From Malachius bipustulatus (lineage: Eukaryota > Arthropoda > Insecta > Coleoptera > Melyridae): 64,000 bases of DNA. The notes below the pieces were generated by a model. That model was not told where the DNA came from and searched no databases. It was given only the letters and a program-made list of their open reading frames with translations. The stretch spans positions 36,903,637 through 36,967,636 of the forward strand of contig OU342632.1 in NCBI GenBank assembly GCA_910589415.1. The letters run 5' to 3'. Position numbers and translations under genes: made by a program. How positions within the stretch are numbered: position 1 is the stretch's first letter; every line of letters begins with the position of its first letter. This document shows positions 1 through 11,639 of the stretch, in pieces.

Positions 1-3000
1 GTCTCCATGGATAGGAAATCATTTGAAGTATTTTTCCCTGCCATAGCTTTGCTGACTCAATGTTGTGCGTGGAAGCTGTGAATTTTTTAAATGTAGGGTT
101 TTTTTTTTGTTTCTCGCTCAACCCCCAATAATTCCGGAACGCCACTGGTCTCCATGGATAGGGAATCATTTGAAGTATTTTTCTCTGCCATAGCTTTGCT
201 GACTCAATGTTGTGCCTGGAAGCTGTGAATTTTTTAAATGTAGGGTTTTTTTTTTGTTTCTCGCTCAACCCCCAATAATTTCGGAACGCCACTGGTCTCC
301 ATGAGTAGGAAATCCTTTGAAATATTTTTCCCTGCCATAGCTTCGCTGACTCAATGTTGTGCGCGGAAGCTGTGAATTTTTTAACTGTAGGGGATTTTTT
401 TTGTTTCTTGCTCAACCCCCAATAATTTCGGAACGCCACTGGTCTCCATGAGTAGGAAATCCTTTGAAATATTTTTCCCTGCCATAGCTTCGCTGACTCA
501 ATGTTGTGTGTGGAAGCTGTGAATTTTTTAACTGTAGGGGATATTTTTTGTTTCCCGCTCATCCCCCAATAATTTCGGAACGCCACTGGTCTCTGTGGAT
601 AGGGAATCCTTTGAAGTATTTTTCCCTGCCATAGCTTCGCTGACTCAATGTTGTATGTGGAAGTTGTAAATTTTTTAAATGTAGGGGATTTTTTTGTTTT
701 GTTTCCCGCTCAACCCCTAATAATTCCGGAACGCCACTGGTCTCCATGAGTAGGAAATCCTTTGAAATATTTTTCCCTGCCATAGTTCCGCTGACTCAAT
801 GTTGTGCGTGGAAGCTGTGAATTTTTTAAATGTAGGGGATTTTTTTTGTTTCTCGCTCAACCCCCAATAATTTCGGAACGCCACTGGTCTCCATGAGTAG
901 GAAATCCTTTGAAATATTTTTCCCTGCCATAGCTTCGCTGACTCAATGTTGTGTGTGGAAGCTGTGAATTTTTTAACTGTAGGGGATTTTTTTTGTTTCT
1001 CGCTCAACCCCCAATAATTTCGGAACGCCACTGGTCTCCATGAGTAGGAAATCCTTTGAAATATTTTTCCCTGCCATAGCTTTGCTGACTCAATGTTGTG
1101 CGTGGAAGCTGTAAATTTTTTAACTGTAGGGGATATTTTTTGTTTCCCGCTCAACCCCCAATAATTTCGGAACGCCACTGGTCTCTGTGGATAGGGAATC
1201 CTTTGAAGTATTTTTCCCTGCCATAGCTTCGCTGACTCAATGTTGTATGTGGAAGTTGTAAATTTTTTAAATGTAGGGGATTTTTTTGTTTTGTTTCCCG
1301 CTCAACCCCTAATAATTTCGGAACGCCACTGGTCTCCATGAGTAGGAAATCCTTTGAAATATTTTTCCCTGCCATAGTTTCGCTGACTCAATGTTGTGCG
1401 TGGAAGCTGTGAATTTTTTAAATGTAGGGGATTTTTTTTGTTTCTCGCTCAACCCCCAATAATTTCGGAACGCCACTGGTCTCCATGAGTAGGAAATCCT
1501 TTGAAATATTTTTCCCTGCCATAGCTTCGCTGACTCAATGTTGTGCGTGGAAGCTGTGAATTTTTTAACTGTAGGGGATTTTTTTTTGTTTCTCGCTCAA
1601 CCCCCAATAATTTCGGAACGCCACTGGTCGTTGTGGATAGGGAGTCCTTTGAAGTATTTTTCCCTGCCATAGCTTCGCTGACTCAATGTTGTGCGTGGAA
1701 GCTGTAAATTTTTTAACTGTAGGGGATATTTTTTGTTTCCCGCTCAACCCCCAATAATTTCGGAACGCCACTGGTCTCCATGAGTAGGAAATCCTTTGAA
1801 ATATTTTTCCCTGCCATAGCTTTGCTGACTCAATGTTGTGCGTGGAAGCTGTGAATTTTTTAAATGTAGGGTTTTTTTTTGTTTCTCGCTCAACCCCCAA
1901 TAATTCCGGAACGCCACTGGTCTCCATGGATAGGGAATCATTTGAAGTATTTTTCTCTGCCATAGCTTTGCTGACTCAATGTTGTGCGTGGAAGCTGTGA
2001 ATTTTTTAAATGTAGGGTTTTTTTTTTTGTTTCTCGCTCAACCCCCAATAATTTCGGAACGCCACTGGTCTCCATGAGTAGGAAATCCTTTGAAATATTT
2101 TTCCCTGCCATAGCTTCGCTGACTCAATGTTGTGCGTGGAAGCTGTGAATTTTTTAACTGTAGGGGATTTTTTTTGTTTCTCGCTCAACCCCCAATAATT
2201 TCGGAACGCCACTGGTCTCCATGAGTAGGAAATCCTTTGAAATATTTTTCCCTGCCATAGTTTCGCTGACTCAATGTTGTGCGTGGAAGCTGTGATTTTT
2301 TTAAATGTCGGGGTTTTTTTTGTTTCTCGCTCAACCCCCAATAATTTCGGAACGCCACTGGTCTCCATGAGTAGGAAATCCTTTGAAATATTTTTCCCTG
2401 CCATAGCTTTGCTGACTCAATGTTGTGTGTGGAAGCTGTGAATTTTTTAACTGTAGGGGATTTTTTTTGTTTCTCGCTCAACCCCCAATAATTTCGGAAC
2501 GCCACTGGTCTCCATGAGTAGGAAATCCTTTGAAGTATTTTTCCCTGCCATAGCTTTGCTGACTCAATGTTGTGCGTGGAAGCTGTAAATTTTTTAACTG
2601 TAGGGGATGTTTTTTGTTTCCCGCTCATCCCCCAATAATTTCGGAACGCCACTGGTCTCTGTGGATAGGGAATCCTTTGAAGTATTTTTCCCTGCCATAG
2701 CTTCGCTGACTCAATGTTGTATGTGGAAGTTGTAAATTTTTTAAATGTAGGGGATTTTTTTGTTTTGTTTCCCGCTCAACCCCCAATAATTCCGGAACGC
2801 CACTGGTCTCCATGAGTAGGAAATCCTTTGAAATATTTTTCCCTGCCATAGTTTCGCTGACTCAATGTTGTGCGTGGAAGCTGTGAATTTTTTAAATGTA
2901 GGGGTTTTTTTTTGTTTCTCCATCAACCCCCAATAATTTCGGAACGCCACTGGTCTCCATGGATAGGGAATCATTTGAAGTATTTTTTCCTGCCATAGCT

Positions 3001-6000
3001 TTGCTGACTCAATGTTGTGCGTGGAAGCTGTAAATTTTTTAACTGTAGGGGATTTTTTTGTTTCTCGCTCAACCCCCAATAATTTCGGAACGCCACTGGT
3101 CTCCATGAGTAGGAAATCCTTTGAAATATTTTTCCCTGCCATAGCTTCGCTGACTCAATGTTGTGCGTGGAAGCTGTGAATTTTTTAAATGTAGGGTTTT
3201 TTTTTTTGTTTCTCGCTCAACCCCCAATAATTCCGGAACGCCACTGGTCTCCATGGATAGGGAATCATTTGAAGTATTTTTCTCTGCCATAGCTTTGCTG
3301 ACTCAATGTTGTGCGTGGAAGCTGTGAATTTTTTAAATGTAGGGGTTTTTTTTTTTTGTTTCTCGCTCAACCCCTAATAATTTCGGAACGCCACTGGTCT
3401 CCATGAGTAGGAAATCCTTTGAAATATTTTTCCCTGCCATAGTTTCGCTGACTCAATGTTGTGCGTGGAAGCTGTGAATTTTTTAACTGTAGGGGATTTT
3501 TTTTGTTTCTCGCTCAACCCCCAATAATTTCGGAACGCCACTGGTCTCCATGAGTAGGAAATCCTTTGAAATATTTTTCCCTGCCATAGCTTTGCTGACT
3601 CAATGTTGTGCGTGGAAGCTGTGAATTTTTTAACTGTAGGGGATTTTTTTTGTTTCTTGCTCAACCCCCAATAATTTCGGAACGCCACTGGTCTCCATGA
3701 GTAGGAAATCCTTTGAAATATTTTTCCCTGCCATAGTTTCGCTGACTCAATGTTGTGCGTGGAAGCTGTGAATTTTTTAAATGTCGGGGTTTTTTTTGTT
3801 TCTCGCTCAACCCCCAATAATTTCGGAACGCCACTGGTCTCCATGAGTAGGAAATCCTTTGAAATATTTTTCCCTGCCATAGTTTCGCTGACTCAATGTT
3901 GTGCGTGGAAGCTGTGAATTTTTTAAATGTCGGGGTTTTTTTTGTTTCTCCATCAACCCCCAATAATTTCGGAACGCCACTGGTCTCCATGAGTAGGAAA
4001 TCCTTTGAAATATTTTTCCCTGCCATAGCTTCGCTGACTCAATGTTGTGTGTGGAAGCTGTGAATTTTTTAACTGTAGGGGATTTTTTTTGTTTCTCGCT
4101 CAACCCCCAATAATTTCGGAACGCCACTGGTCTCCATGAGTAGGAAATCCTTTGAAATATTTTTCCCTGCCATAGCTTTGCTGACTCAATGTTGTGCGTG
4201 GAAGCTGTAAATTTTTTAACTGTAGGGGATATTTTTTGTTTCCCGCTCATCCCCCAATAATTTCGGAACGCCACTGGTCTCTGTGGATAGGGAATCCTTT
4301 GAAGTATTTTTCCCTGCCATAGCTTCGCTGACTCAATGTTGTATGTGGAAGTTGTAAATTTTTTAAATGTAGGGGATTTTTTTGTTTTGTTTCCCGCTCA
4401 ACCCCCAATAATTCTGGAACGCCACTGGTCTCCATGAGTAGGAAATCCTTTGAAATATTTTTCCCTGCCATAGTTTCGCTGACTCAATGTTGTGCGTGGA
4501 AGCTGTGAATTTTTTAAATGTAGGGGATTTTTTTGTTTCTCGCTCAACCCCCAATAATTTCGGAACGCCACTGGTCTCCATGAGTAGGAAATCCTTTGAA
4601 ATATTTTTCCCTGCCATAGCTTCGCTGACTCAATGTTGTGTGTGGAAGCTGTGAATTTTTTAACTGTAGGGGATTTTTTTTGTTTCTCGCTCAACCCCCA
4701 ATAATTTCGGAACGCCACTGGTCTCCATGAGTAGGAAATCCTTTGAAATATTTTTCCCTGCCATAGCTTTGCTGACTCAATGTTGTGCGTGGAAGCTGTA
4801 AATTTTTTAACTGTAGGGGATGTTTTTTGTTTCCCGCTCATCCCCCAATAATTTCGGAACGCCACTGGTCTCTGTGGATAGGGAATCCTTTGAAGTATTT
4901 TTCCCTGCCATAGCTTCGCTGACTCAATGTTGGATGTGGAAGTTGTAAATTTTTTAAATGTAGGGGATTTTTTTGTTTTGTTTCCCGCTCAACCCCCAAT
5001 AATTCCGGAACGCCACTGGTCTCCATGAGTAGGAAATCCTTTGAAATATTTTTCCCTGCCATAGTTTCGCTGACTCAATGTTGTGCGTGGAAGCTGTGAA
5101 TTTTTTAAATGTAGGGGATTTTTTTTGTTTCTCCATCAACCCCCAATAATTTCGGAACGCCACTGGTCTCCATGGATAGGGAATCATTTGAAGTATTTTT
5201 TCCTGCCATAGCTTTGCTGACTCAATGTTGTGCGTGGAAGCTGTAAATTTTTTAACTGTAGGGGATTTTTTTGTTTCTCGCTCAACCCCCAATAATTTCG
5301 GAACGCCACTGGTCTCCATGAGTAGGAAATCCTTTGAAATATTTTTCCCTGCCATAGCTTCGCTGACTCAATGTTGTGCGTGGAAGCTGTGAATTTTTTA
5401 AATGTAGGGTTTTTTTTTTTGTTTCTCGCTCAACCCCCAATAATTCCGGAACGCCACTGGTCTCCATGGATAGGGAATCATTTGAAGTATTTTTCTCTGC
5501 CATAGCTTTGCTGACTCAATGTTGTGCGTGGAAGCTGTGAATTTTTTAAATGTAGGGGTTTTTTTTTTTTGTTTCTCGCTCAACCCCTAATAATTTCGGA
5601 ACGCCACTGGTCTCCATGAGTAGGAAATCCTTTGAAATATTTTTCCCTGCCATAGCTTCGCTGACTCAATGTTGTGCGTGGAAGCTGTGAATTTTTTAAC
5701 TGTAGGGGATTTTTTTTGTTTCTCGCTCAACCCCCAATAATTTCGGAACGCCACTGGTCTCCATGAGTAGGAAATCCTTTGAAATATTTTTCCCTGCCAT
5801 AGCTTTGCTGACTCAATGTTGTGCGTGGAAGCTGTGAATTTTTTAACTGTAGGGGATTTTTTTTGTTTCTTGCTCAACCCCCAATAATTTCGGAACGCCA
5901 CTGGTCTCCATGAGTAGGAAATCCTTTGAAATATTTTTCCCTGCCATAGTTTCGCTGACTCAATGTTGTGCGTGGAAGCTGTGAATTTTTTAAATGTCGG

Positions 6001-9000
6001 GGTTTTTTTTGTTTCTCGCTCAACCCCCAATAATTTCGGAACGCCACTGGTCTCCATGAGTAGGAAATCCTTTGAAATATTTTTCCCTGCCATAGTTTCG
6101 CTGACTCAATGTTGTGCGTGGAAGCTGTGAATTTTTTAAATGTCGGGGTTTTTTTTGTTTCTCCATCAACCCCCAATAATTTCGGAACGCCACTGGTCTC
6201 CATGAGTAGGAAATCCTTTGAAATATTTTTCCCTGCCATAGCTTCGCTGACTCAATGTTGTGTGTGGAAGCTGTGAATTTTTTAACTGTAGGGGATTTTT
6301 TTTGTTTCTCGCTCAACCCCCAATAATTTCGGAACGCCACTGGTCTCCATGAGTAGGAAATCCTTTGAAATATTTTTCCCTGCCATAGCTTTGCTGACTC
6401 AATGTTGTGCGTGGAAGCTGTAAATTTTTTAACTGTAGGGGATATTTTTTGTTTCCCGCTCATCCCCCAATAATTTCGGAACGCCACTGGTCTCTGTGGA
6501 TAGGGAATCCTTTGAAGTATTTTTCCCTGCCATAGCTTCGCTGACTCAATGTTGTATGTGGAAGTTGTAAATTTTTTAAATGTAGGGGATTTTTTTGTTT
6601 TGTTTCCCGCTCAACCCCCAATAATTCTGGAACGCCACTGGTCTCCATGAGTAGGAAATCCTTTGAAATATTTTTCCCTGCCATAGTTTCGCTGACTCAA
6701 TGTTGTGCGTGGAAGCTGTGAATTTTTTAAATGTAGGGGATTTTTTTGTTTCTCGCTCAACCCCCAATAATTTCGGAACGCCACTGGTCTCCATGAGTAG
6801 GAAATCCTTTGAAATATTTTTCCCTGCCATAGCTTCGCTGACTCAATGTTGTGTGTGGAAGCTGTGAATTTTTTAACTGTAGGGGATTTTTTTTGTTTCT
6901 CGCTCAACCCCCAATAATTTCGGAACGCCACTGGTCTCCATGAGTAGGAAATCCTTTGAAATATTTTTCCCTGCCATAGCTTTGCTGACTCAATGTTGTG
7001 CGTGGAAGCTGTAAATTTTTTAACTGTAGGGGATGTTTTTTGTTTCCCGCTCATCCCCCAATAATTTCGGAACGCCACTGGTCTCTGTGGATAGGGAATC
7101 CTTTGAAGTATTTTTCCCTGCCATAGCTTCGCTGACTCAATGTTGGATGTGGAAGTTGTAAATTTTTTAAATGTAGGGGATTTTTTTGTTTTGTTTCCCG
7201 CTCAACCCCCAATAATTCCGGAACGCCACTGGTCTCCATGAGTAGGAAATCCTTTGAAATATTTTTCCCTGCCATAGTTTCGCTGACTCAATGTTGTGCG
7301 TGGAAGCTGTGAATTTTTTAAATGTAGGGGATTTTTTTTGTTTCTCGCTCAACCCCCAATAATTTCGGAACGCCACTGGTCTCCATGGATAGGGAATCAT
7401 TTGAAGTATTTTTTCCTGCCATAGCTTTGCTGACTCAATGTTGTGCGTGGAAGCTGTAAATTTTTTAACTGTAGGGGATTTTTTTGTTTCTCGCTCAACC
7501 CCCAATAATTTCGGAACGCCACTGGTCTCCATGAGTAGGAAATCCTTTGAAATATTTTTCCCTGCCATAGCTTCGCTGACTCAATGTTGTGCGTGGAAGC
7601 TGTGAATTTTTTAAATGTAGGGTTTTTTTTTTTGTTTCTCGCTCAACCCCCAATAATTCCGGAACGCCACTGGTCTCCATGGATAGGGAATCATTTGAAG
7701 TATTTTTCTCTGCCATAGCTTTGCTGACTCAATGTTGTGCGTGGAAGCTGTGAATTTTTTAAATGTAGGGGTTTTTTTTTTTTGTTTCTCGCTCAACCCC
7801 TAATAATTTCGGAACGCCACTGGTCTCCATGAGTAGGAAATCCTTTGAAATATTTTTCCCTGCCATAGCTTCGCTGACTCAATGTTGTGCGTGGAAGCTG
7901 TGAATTTTTTAACTGTAGGGGATTTTTTTTGTTTCTCGCTCAACCCCCAATAATTTCGGAACGCCACTGGTCTCCATGAGTAGGAAATCCTTTGAAATAT
8001 TTTTCCCTGCCATAGCTTTGCTGACTCAATGTTGTGCGTGGAAGCTGTGAATTTTTTAACTGTAGGGGATTTTTTTTGTTTCTTGCTCAACCCCCAATAA
8101 TTTCGGAACGCCACTGGTCTCCATGAGTAGGAAATCCTTTGAAATATTTTTCCCTGCCATAGTTTCGCTGACTCAATGTTGTGCGTGGAAGCTGTGAATT
8201 TTTTAAATGTCGGGGTTTTTTTTGTTTCTCGCTCAACCCCCAATAATTTCGGAACGCCACTGGTCTCCATGAGTAGGAAATCCTTTGAAATATTTTTCCC
8301 TGCCATAGTTTCGCTGACTCAATGTTGTGCGTGGAAGCTGTGAATTTTTTAAATGTCGGGGTTTTTTTTGTTTCTCCATCAACCCCCAATAATTTCGGAA
8401 CGCCACTGGTCTCCATGAGTAGGAAATCCTTTGAAATATTTTTCCCTGCCATAGCTTCGCTGACTCAATGTTGTGTGTGGAAGCTGTGAATTTTTTAACT
8501 GTAGGGGATTTTTTTTGTTTCTCGCTCAACCCCCAATAATTTCGGAACGCCACTGGTCTCCATGAGTAGGAAATCCTTTGAAATATTTTTCCCTGCCATA
8601 GCTTCGCTGACTCAATGTTGTGCGTGGAAGCTGTAAATTTTTTAACTGTAGGGGATATTTTTTGTTTCCCGCTCATCCCCCAATAATTTCGGAACGCCAC
8701 TGGTCTCTGTGGATAGGGAATCCTTTGAAGTATTTTTCCCTGCCATAGCTTCGCTGACTCAATGTTGTATGTGGAAGTTGTAAATTTTTTAAATGTAGGG
8801 GATTTTTTTGTTTTGTTTCCCGCTCAACCCCCAATAATTCCGGAACGCCACTGGTCTCCATGAGTAGGAAATCCTTTGAAATATTTTTCCCTGCCATAGT
8901 TTCGCTGACTCAATGTTGTGCGTGGAAGCTGTGAATTTTTTAAATGTAGGGGATTTTTTTTGTTTCTCGCTCAACCCCCAATAATTTCGGAACGCCACTG

Positions 9001-9056
9001 GTCTCGATGGATAGGGAATCCTTTGAAATATTTTTGTCCGCCATAGCCTTCCTGAC
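1..9056. repeat. Satellite DNA array, 147-148 bp monomer
   Basis: About 61 head-to-tail monomers are present. Successive copies of the landmark GTCTCCATG start at 1, 148 and 295, giving a 147-bp unit; others are 148 bp or slightly longer because the internal T-run varies and some copies carry an extra GTTTTGTTTCCC-type insertion. Each monomer contains, in order, GTCTCCATG, a TTTGAA(G/A)TATTTTTC block, TGCCATAG, GCTGACTCAATG, GGAAGCTGTGAATTTTTTAA, GTAGGG, a T-run, GCTCAACCCCCAATAATT and CGGAACGCCACTG. The array is open at the left edge and ends in a partial, diverged monomer after about 9,001, where TGACTCA has become TGACCCG. The many minus-strand open frames inside it are by-products of a low-stop repeat and are not genes. 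Confidence 0.98.
2185..9000. repeat. 2,213-bp higher-order repeat (15 monomers) within the satellite
   Basis: Marker variants recur exactly 2,213 bp apart, for example at 2,185/4,398/6,611, 2,625/4,838/7,051, 3,374/5,587/7,800 and 4,247/6,460/8,673. 2,213 divided by 15 is 147.5, so the unit is a 15-mer, and about 3.1 copies are present. Copies are almost identical to each other while neighbouring monomers differ visibly, which is the usual sign of recent block homogenisation by unequal exchange or amplification. The monomer variant beginning CTCTGTGGATAGG and carrying the GTTTTGTTTCCC insertion marks the phase, alternating at 4 and 11 monomer spacings. The first 2.2 kb of the window does not follow this phase (spacings of 4 and 10) and looks rearranged. 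Confidence 0.9.
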
Positions 9057-10060
9057 CCGAAAAAATGCTAAGTTTTCTTACTTGATTTTCATGATTGCAA
9101 TATATAACTAAAATAACGTATTTTACAGATCATGATATACCTACCTATTTACTTTTTATAAATAATATCTTCAAATAGCGAATATTTAGGGTTGGTAATA
9201 ATTGGTAGAACATTCAAAATAGATAATATAGGGAATTCCGGACCATATGAGCAGGGTAAATGATTAAAAAATCAAAAATACCATGACTATAACTAATTTT
9301 AACGTTGCCGAGCATTATTTGTCTGGTCCGCTGTAAAAACATGATTCTCGGATATGAATCTGTTGCTAGAATCAGCCACGTACAGATTTTATGTTCATTC
9401 ATACGGAGTTGTAGAATGAAATATTCGCATAGTCTGATGGGAATTGTGGGTAAAAGTCAATGACCCTTGAATGGTGTTGTTTCTTTTCAAAAGATAAAAC
9501 TAAAGGAACAATTGAACAAAAGGTGACCTTGACTCAGTTCGAATCACCTACTAGGTAGTCCTTCGATCTAATGAAATGTCTCAATTATTCTGATGATTTG
9601 AATCAGAAATCTGTCCTTTCATCTCGGGCAGAAATTGACTTCTGTGTATATATTTCCATGTCAAATGAGAATCTAATTAAATTAATTCTATCCTTGGTTG
9701 TAATAGCATTATTGAAGAACAATAAGAGAAATACTTTTTAGAGCCAACTTCAGCCTAAATATATTGTTTATGTTTTCACAGTAAATTTTAATCAATGAGG
9801 AGTACCTATTCTGAGCAGTTTTACAAATATTCACCAGTAGGGCGCTGCTGTTGGTGGAGATCAGCAAAACGGTTCAGATTATACCTACCTATATGGTTTA
9901 TATTACTTTAAATTGTGTTAAATACTTTCATTTTTAGAAAGTGGTTTTGCTTCATCGATTTCCCAAAAATTTGGCTTTTTGAAAAAGTCTGCTCAATTTA
10001 ATTGACAATTTTTTTTTTCAAATTTCTGTTTTGTGTTTTAATGTATTCACTGATGCATTC
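9057..10060. other. Unique AT-rich DNA next to the satellite, no gene seen
   Basis: No exon with plausible splice sites and no recognisable repeat boundary was found. The 62-codon minus-strand frame at 9,214-9,402 has no features of a real protein. Short TACCTACCTA motifs appear at about 9,140 and 9,890. Confidence 0.5.
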
Positions 10061-10189
10061 AGTGACAGCGGCGGCCCCTAGCGGAATGTCTTGGCACCAT
10101 ACTCCTCATTTTCGAAAAATAATAAAAAACAGCTATACTTACTGACGTACGGGAAGAGTGACATCAACTGATCATTGTACCAAAAAAGC

Positions 10190-10261
10190 AACTTCGTAGA
10201 GAACGGCAAGCAGAAACTTACTTTGCGAGAAACATTTTCTGCTTGCCGCTTCTCCGAAGTT
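10190..10261. mobile_element. Hairpin MITE core, related to 35,705-35,870
   Basis: An inverted repeat runs from AACTTCG to CGAAGTT around a core with GGCAAGCAGAAAC on one arm and TTTCTGCTTGCCGCTTCTCC on the other. The same core words (GCAGAAAC, TTTTCTGTTTGCCGCTTATCC) occur in the larger palindrome at 35.7 kb, so these look like two copies of one nonautonomous element. The outer parts of this copy have decayed. A class II MITE is the likely identity; the superfamily is not determinable here. Confidence 0.55.
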
Positions 10262-10679
10262 AATAACACATATTTTTCGTACTGATGTATTGCATAACGA
10301 GTGACAGAAGTAGTTATAACGATAATGAAAAACGAGATACAAAGAATTCAAAAATGTGGTCTACGTACCAGATATAGAAACCTCCCTTGCCAGAAAGGAA
10401 ACCCCCCTTCTGAGATAATTGATAATATTAAGATCTTCGGCTACTAATAGTTCAATCTTCGAGTGCCTTCTTTTAGTAACTCGTAGGAGAGAACTAACCG
10501 AGAGAATATTTCTAGGTTATATTATATGAAGATCAATGTTACGCAATGACTGTACTTTCAAGAACTAATTTATTCTATTTGCATAGTAGTAAGTCACGCG
10601 TTTTTTAAGTTGATTAAGTTATAAGATTCGAAGGACCAGCGAAACTAATTTGGAGAGCAATTATCTCATGTAGACAGGT

Positions 10680-10870
10680 TAGAGCTTTATTACTCGGCGA
10701 CAAGGGCCTTACGGTCGCGATACCAGGATGCGACGAGGGTTCGCTCGGTTCGTGTACAGGTGCACACGGGGCCGTGGTTTAACTTGAACTCTTCTTGAGT
10801 ACTTTATAGGTACTCTGTTGTAGTGCCCTTAACATGAGCGCGTGCACTGTTGTCCCTTTCCCCTCCCATA
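10680..10870. other. GC-elevated island, unknown
   Basis: This stretch (ACTCGGCGACAAGGGCC, CGCGATACCAGGATGCGACG, CACACGGGGCCGTGG) is clearly more GC-rich than its surroundings. No long open frame, tRNA fold or transposon motif is evident. It could be a regulatory element or an old transposon fragment. The flanks 10,262-10,680 and 10,871-11,290 show nothing recognisable. Confidence 0.3.
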
Positions 10871-11639
10871 GTGCATAATTCAAACACGGAGGGAAATTAT
10901 GGGCAAAGGATTCACGGGGACAGAACAATTAACATAGTACCTACCTAAATTCTCGAATCCGCATCAAAAATAAGGTATTGTTAGTTGTATAAATGCATGT
11001 TAGTGTATTGCCTGTTAATTTATAATTCTATGCAGTGTAATTAATTCTTGAGCCCCTATGGTCATGGAATAAGAAATATTAGCGAAATGAAATAAATTTA
11101 CAAGCGGATTTAATTTTAGTCGAGGTTAAATTTAAAATAAAAAAGAAATTGTAATACTCGCATCATCAAAAATTACCACTAAGTAGCCTTTTCAAACCAG
11201 ATCGTTTATAATAACATGAAGCTAATTAGGGTCATTCAAATAACGTTTAGTTATTCTAGCACGACAAGTATGACGACTCTAGTTCTATAGGTATAAATCC
11301 GGTGCGAGGTAGTGATCTATGAAAGGGCGGAGAACGGCGCACCCTGCACAGGATGGGAGTTCCTCATCGGCTATCCGACAGACCAGCAGGGTGTGTGCAC
11401 TTGAATACCTTAGGATACAATTACCTATAACTATATCTCTGCTGCGCATCTCTACCCAGGTGCATTCACACGATACTAATATTTGTTACTACTTTTTCTC
11501 TATACATATTATCGTAGGTACCTTACACTGGAGCACCTCTTTAAGCTGGCGAATTAATTTGGATCTTGTGTTAACCTGTTACATACCTGAGAGCATAAAT
11601 AACATTATTATTATTTTTTTAATCCAAAAATTTTAATAA

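Noticed and set aside
559..8998. Dozens of minus-strand open frames of 61-168 codons in the first 9 kb
   Set aside because: They repeat with the satellite period, overlap in several frames and end where the T-run length changes. They are a property of the repeat, not genes.
1..9056. Regular repeats suggestive of a CRISPR array
   Set aside because: Units are contiguous 147-148 bp copies with no unique spacers, in animal DNA.
9510..9560. tRNA-like T-arm word AGTTCGAATCACCT
   Set aside because: No acceptor stem, D-arm or anticodon arm could be built around it.
11319..11636. 105-codon + strand frame preceded by a TATAAAT word
   Set aside because: The N-terminal part is GC-rich but the rest is I/L/S/Y-rich noncoding-like sequence; no family match and no splice support.
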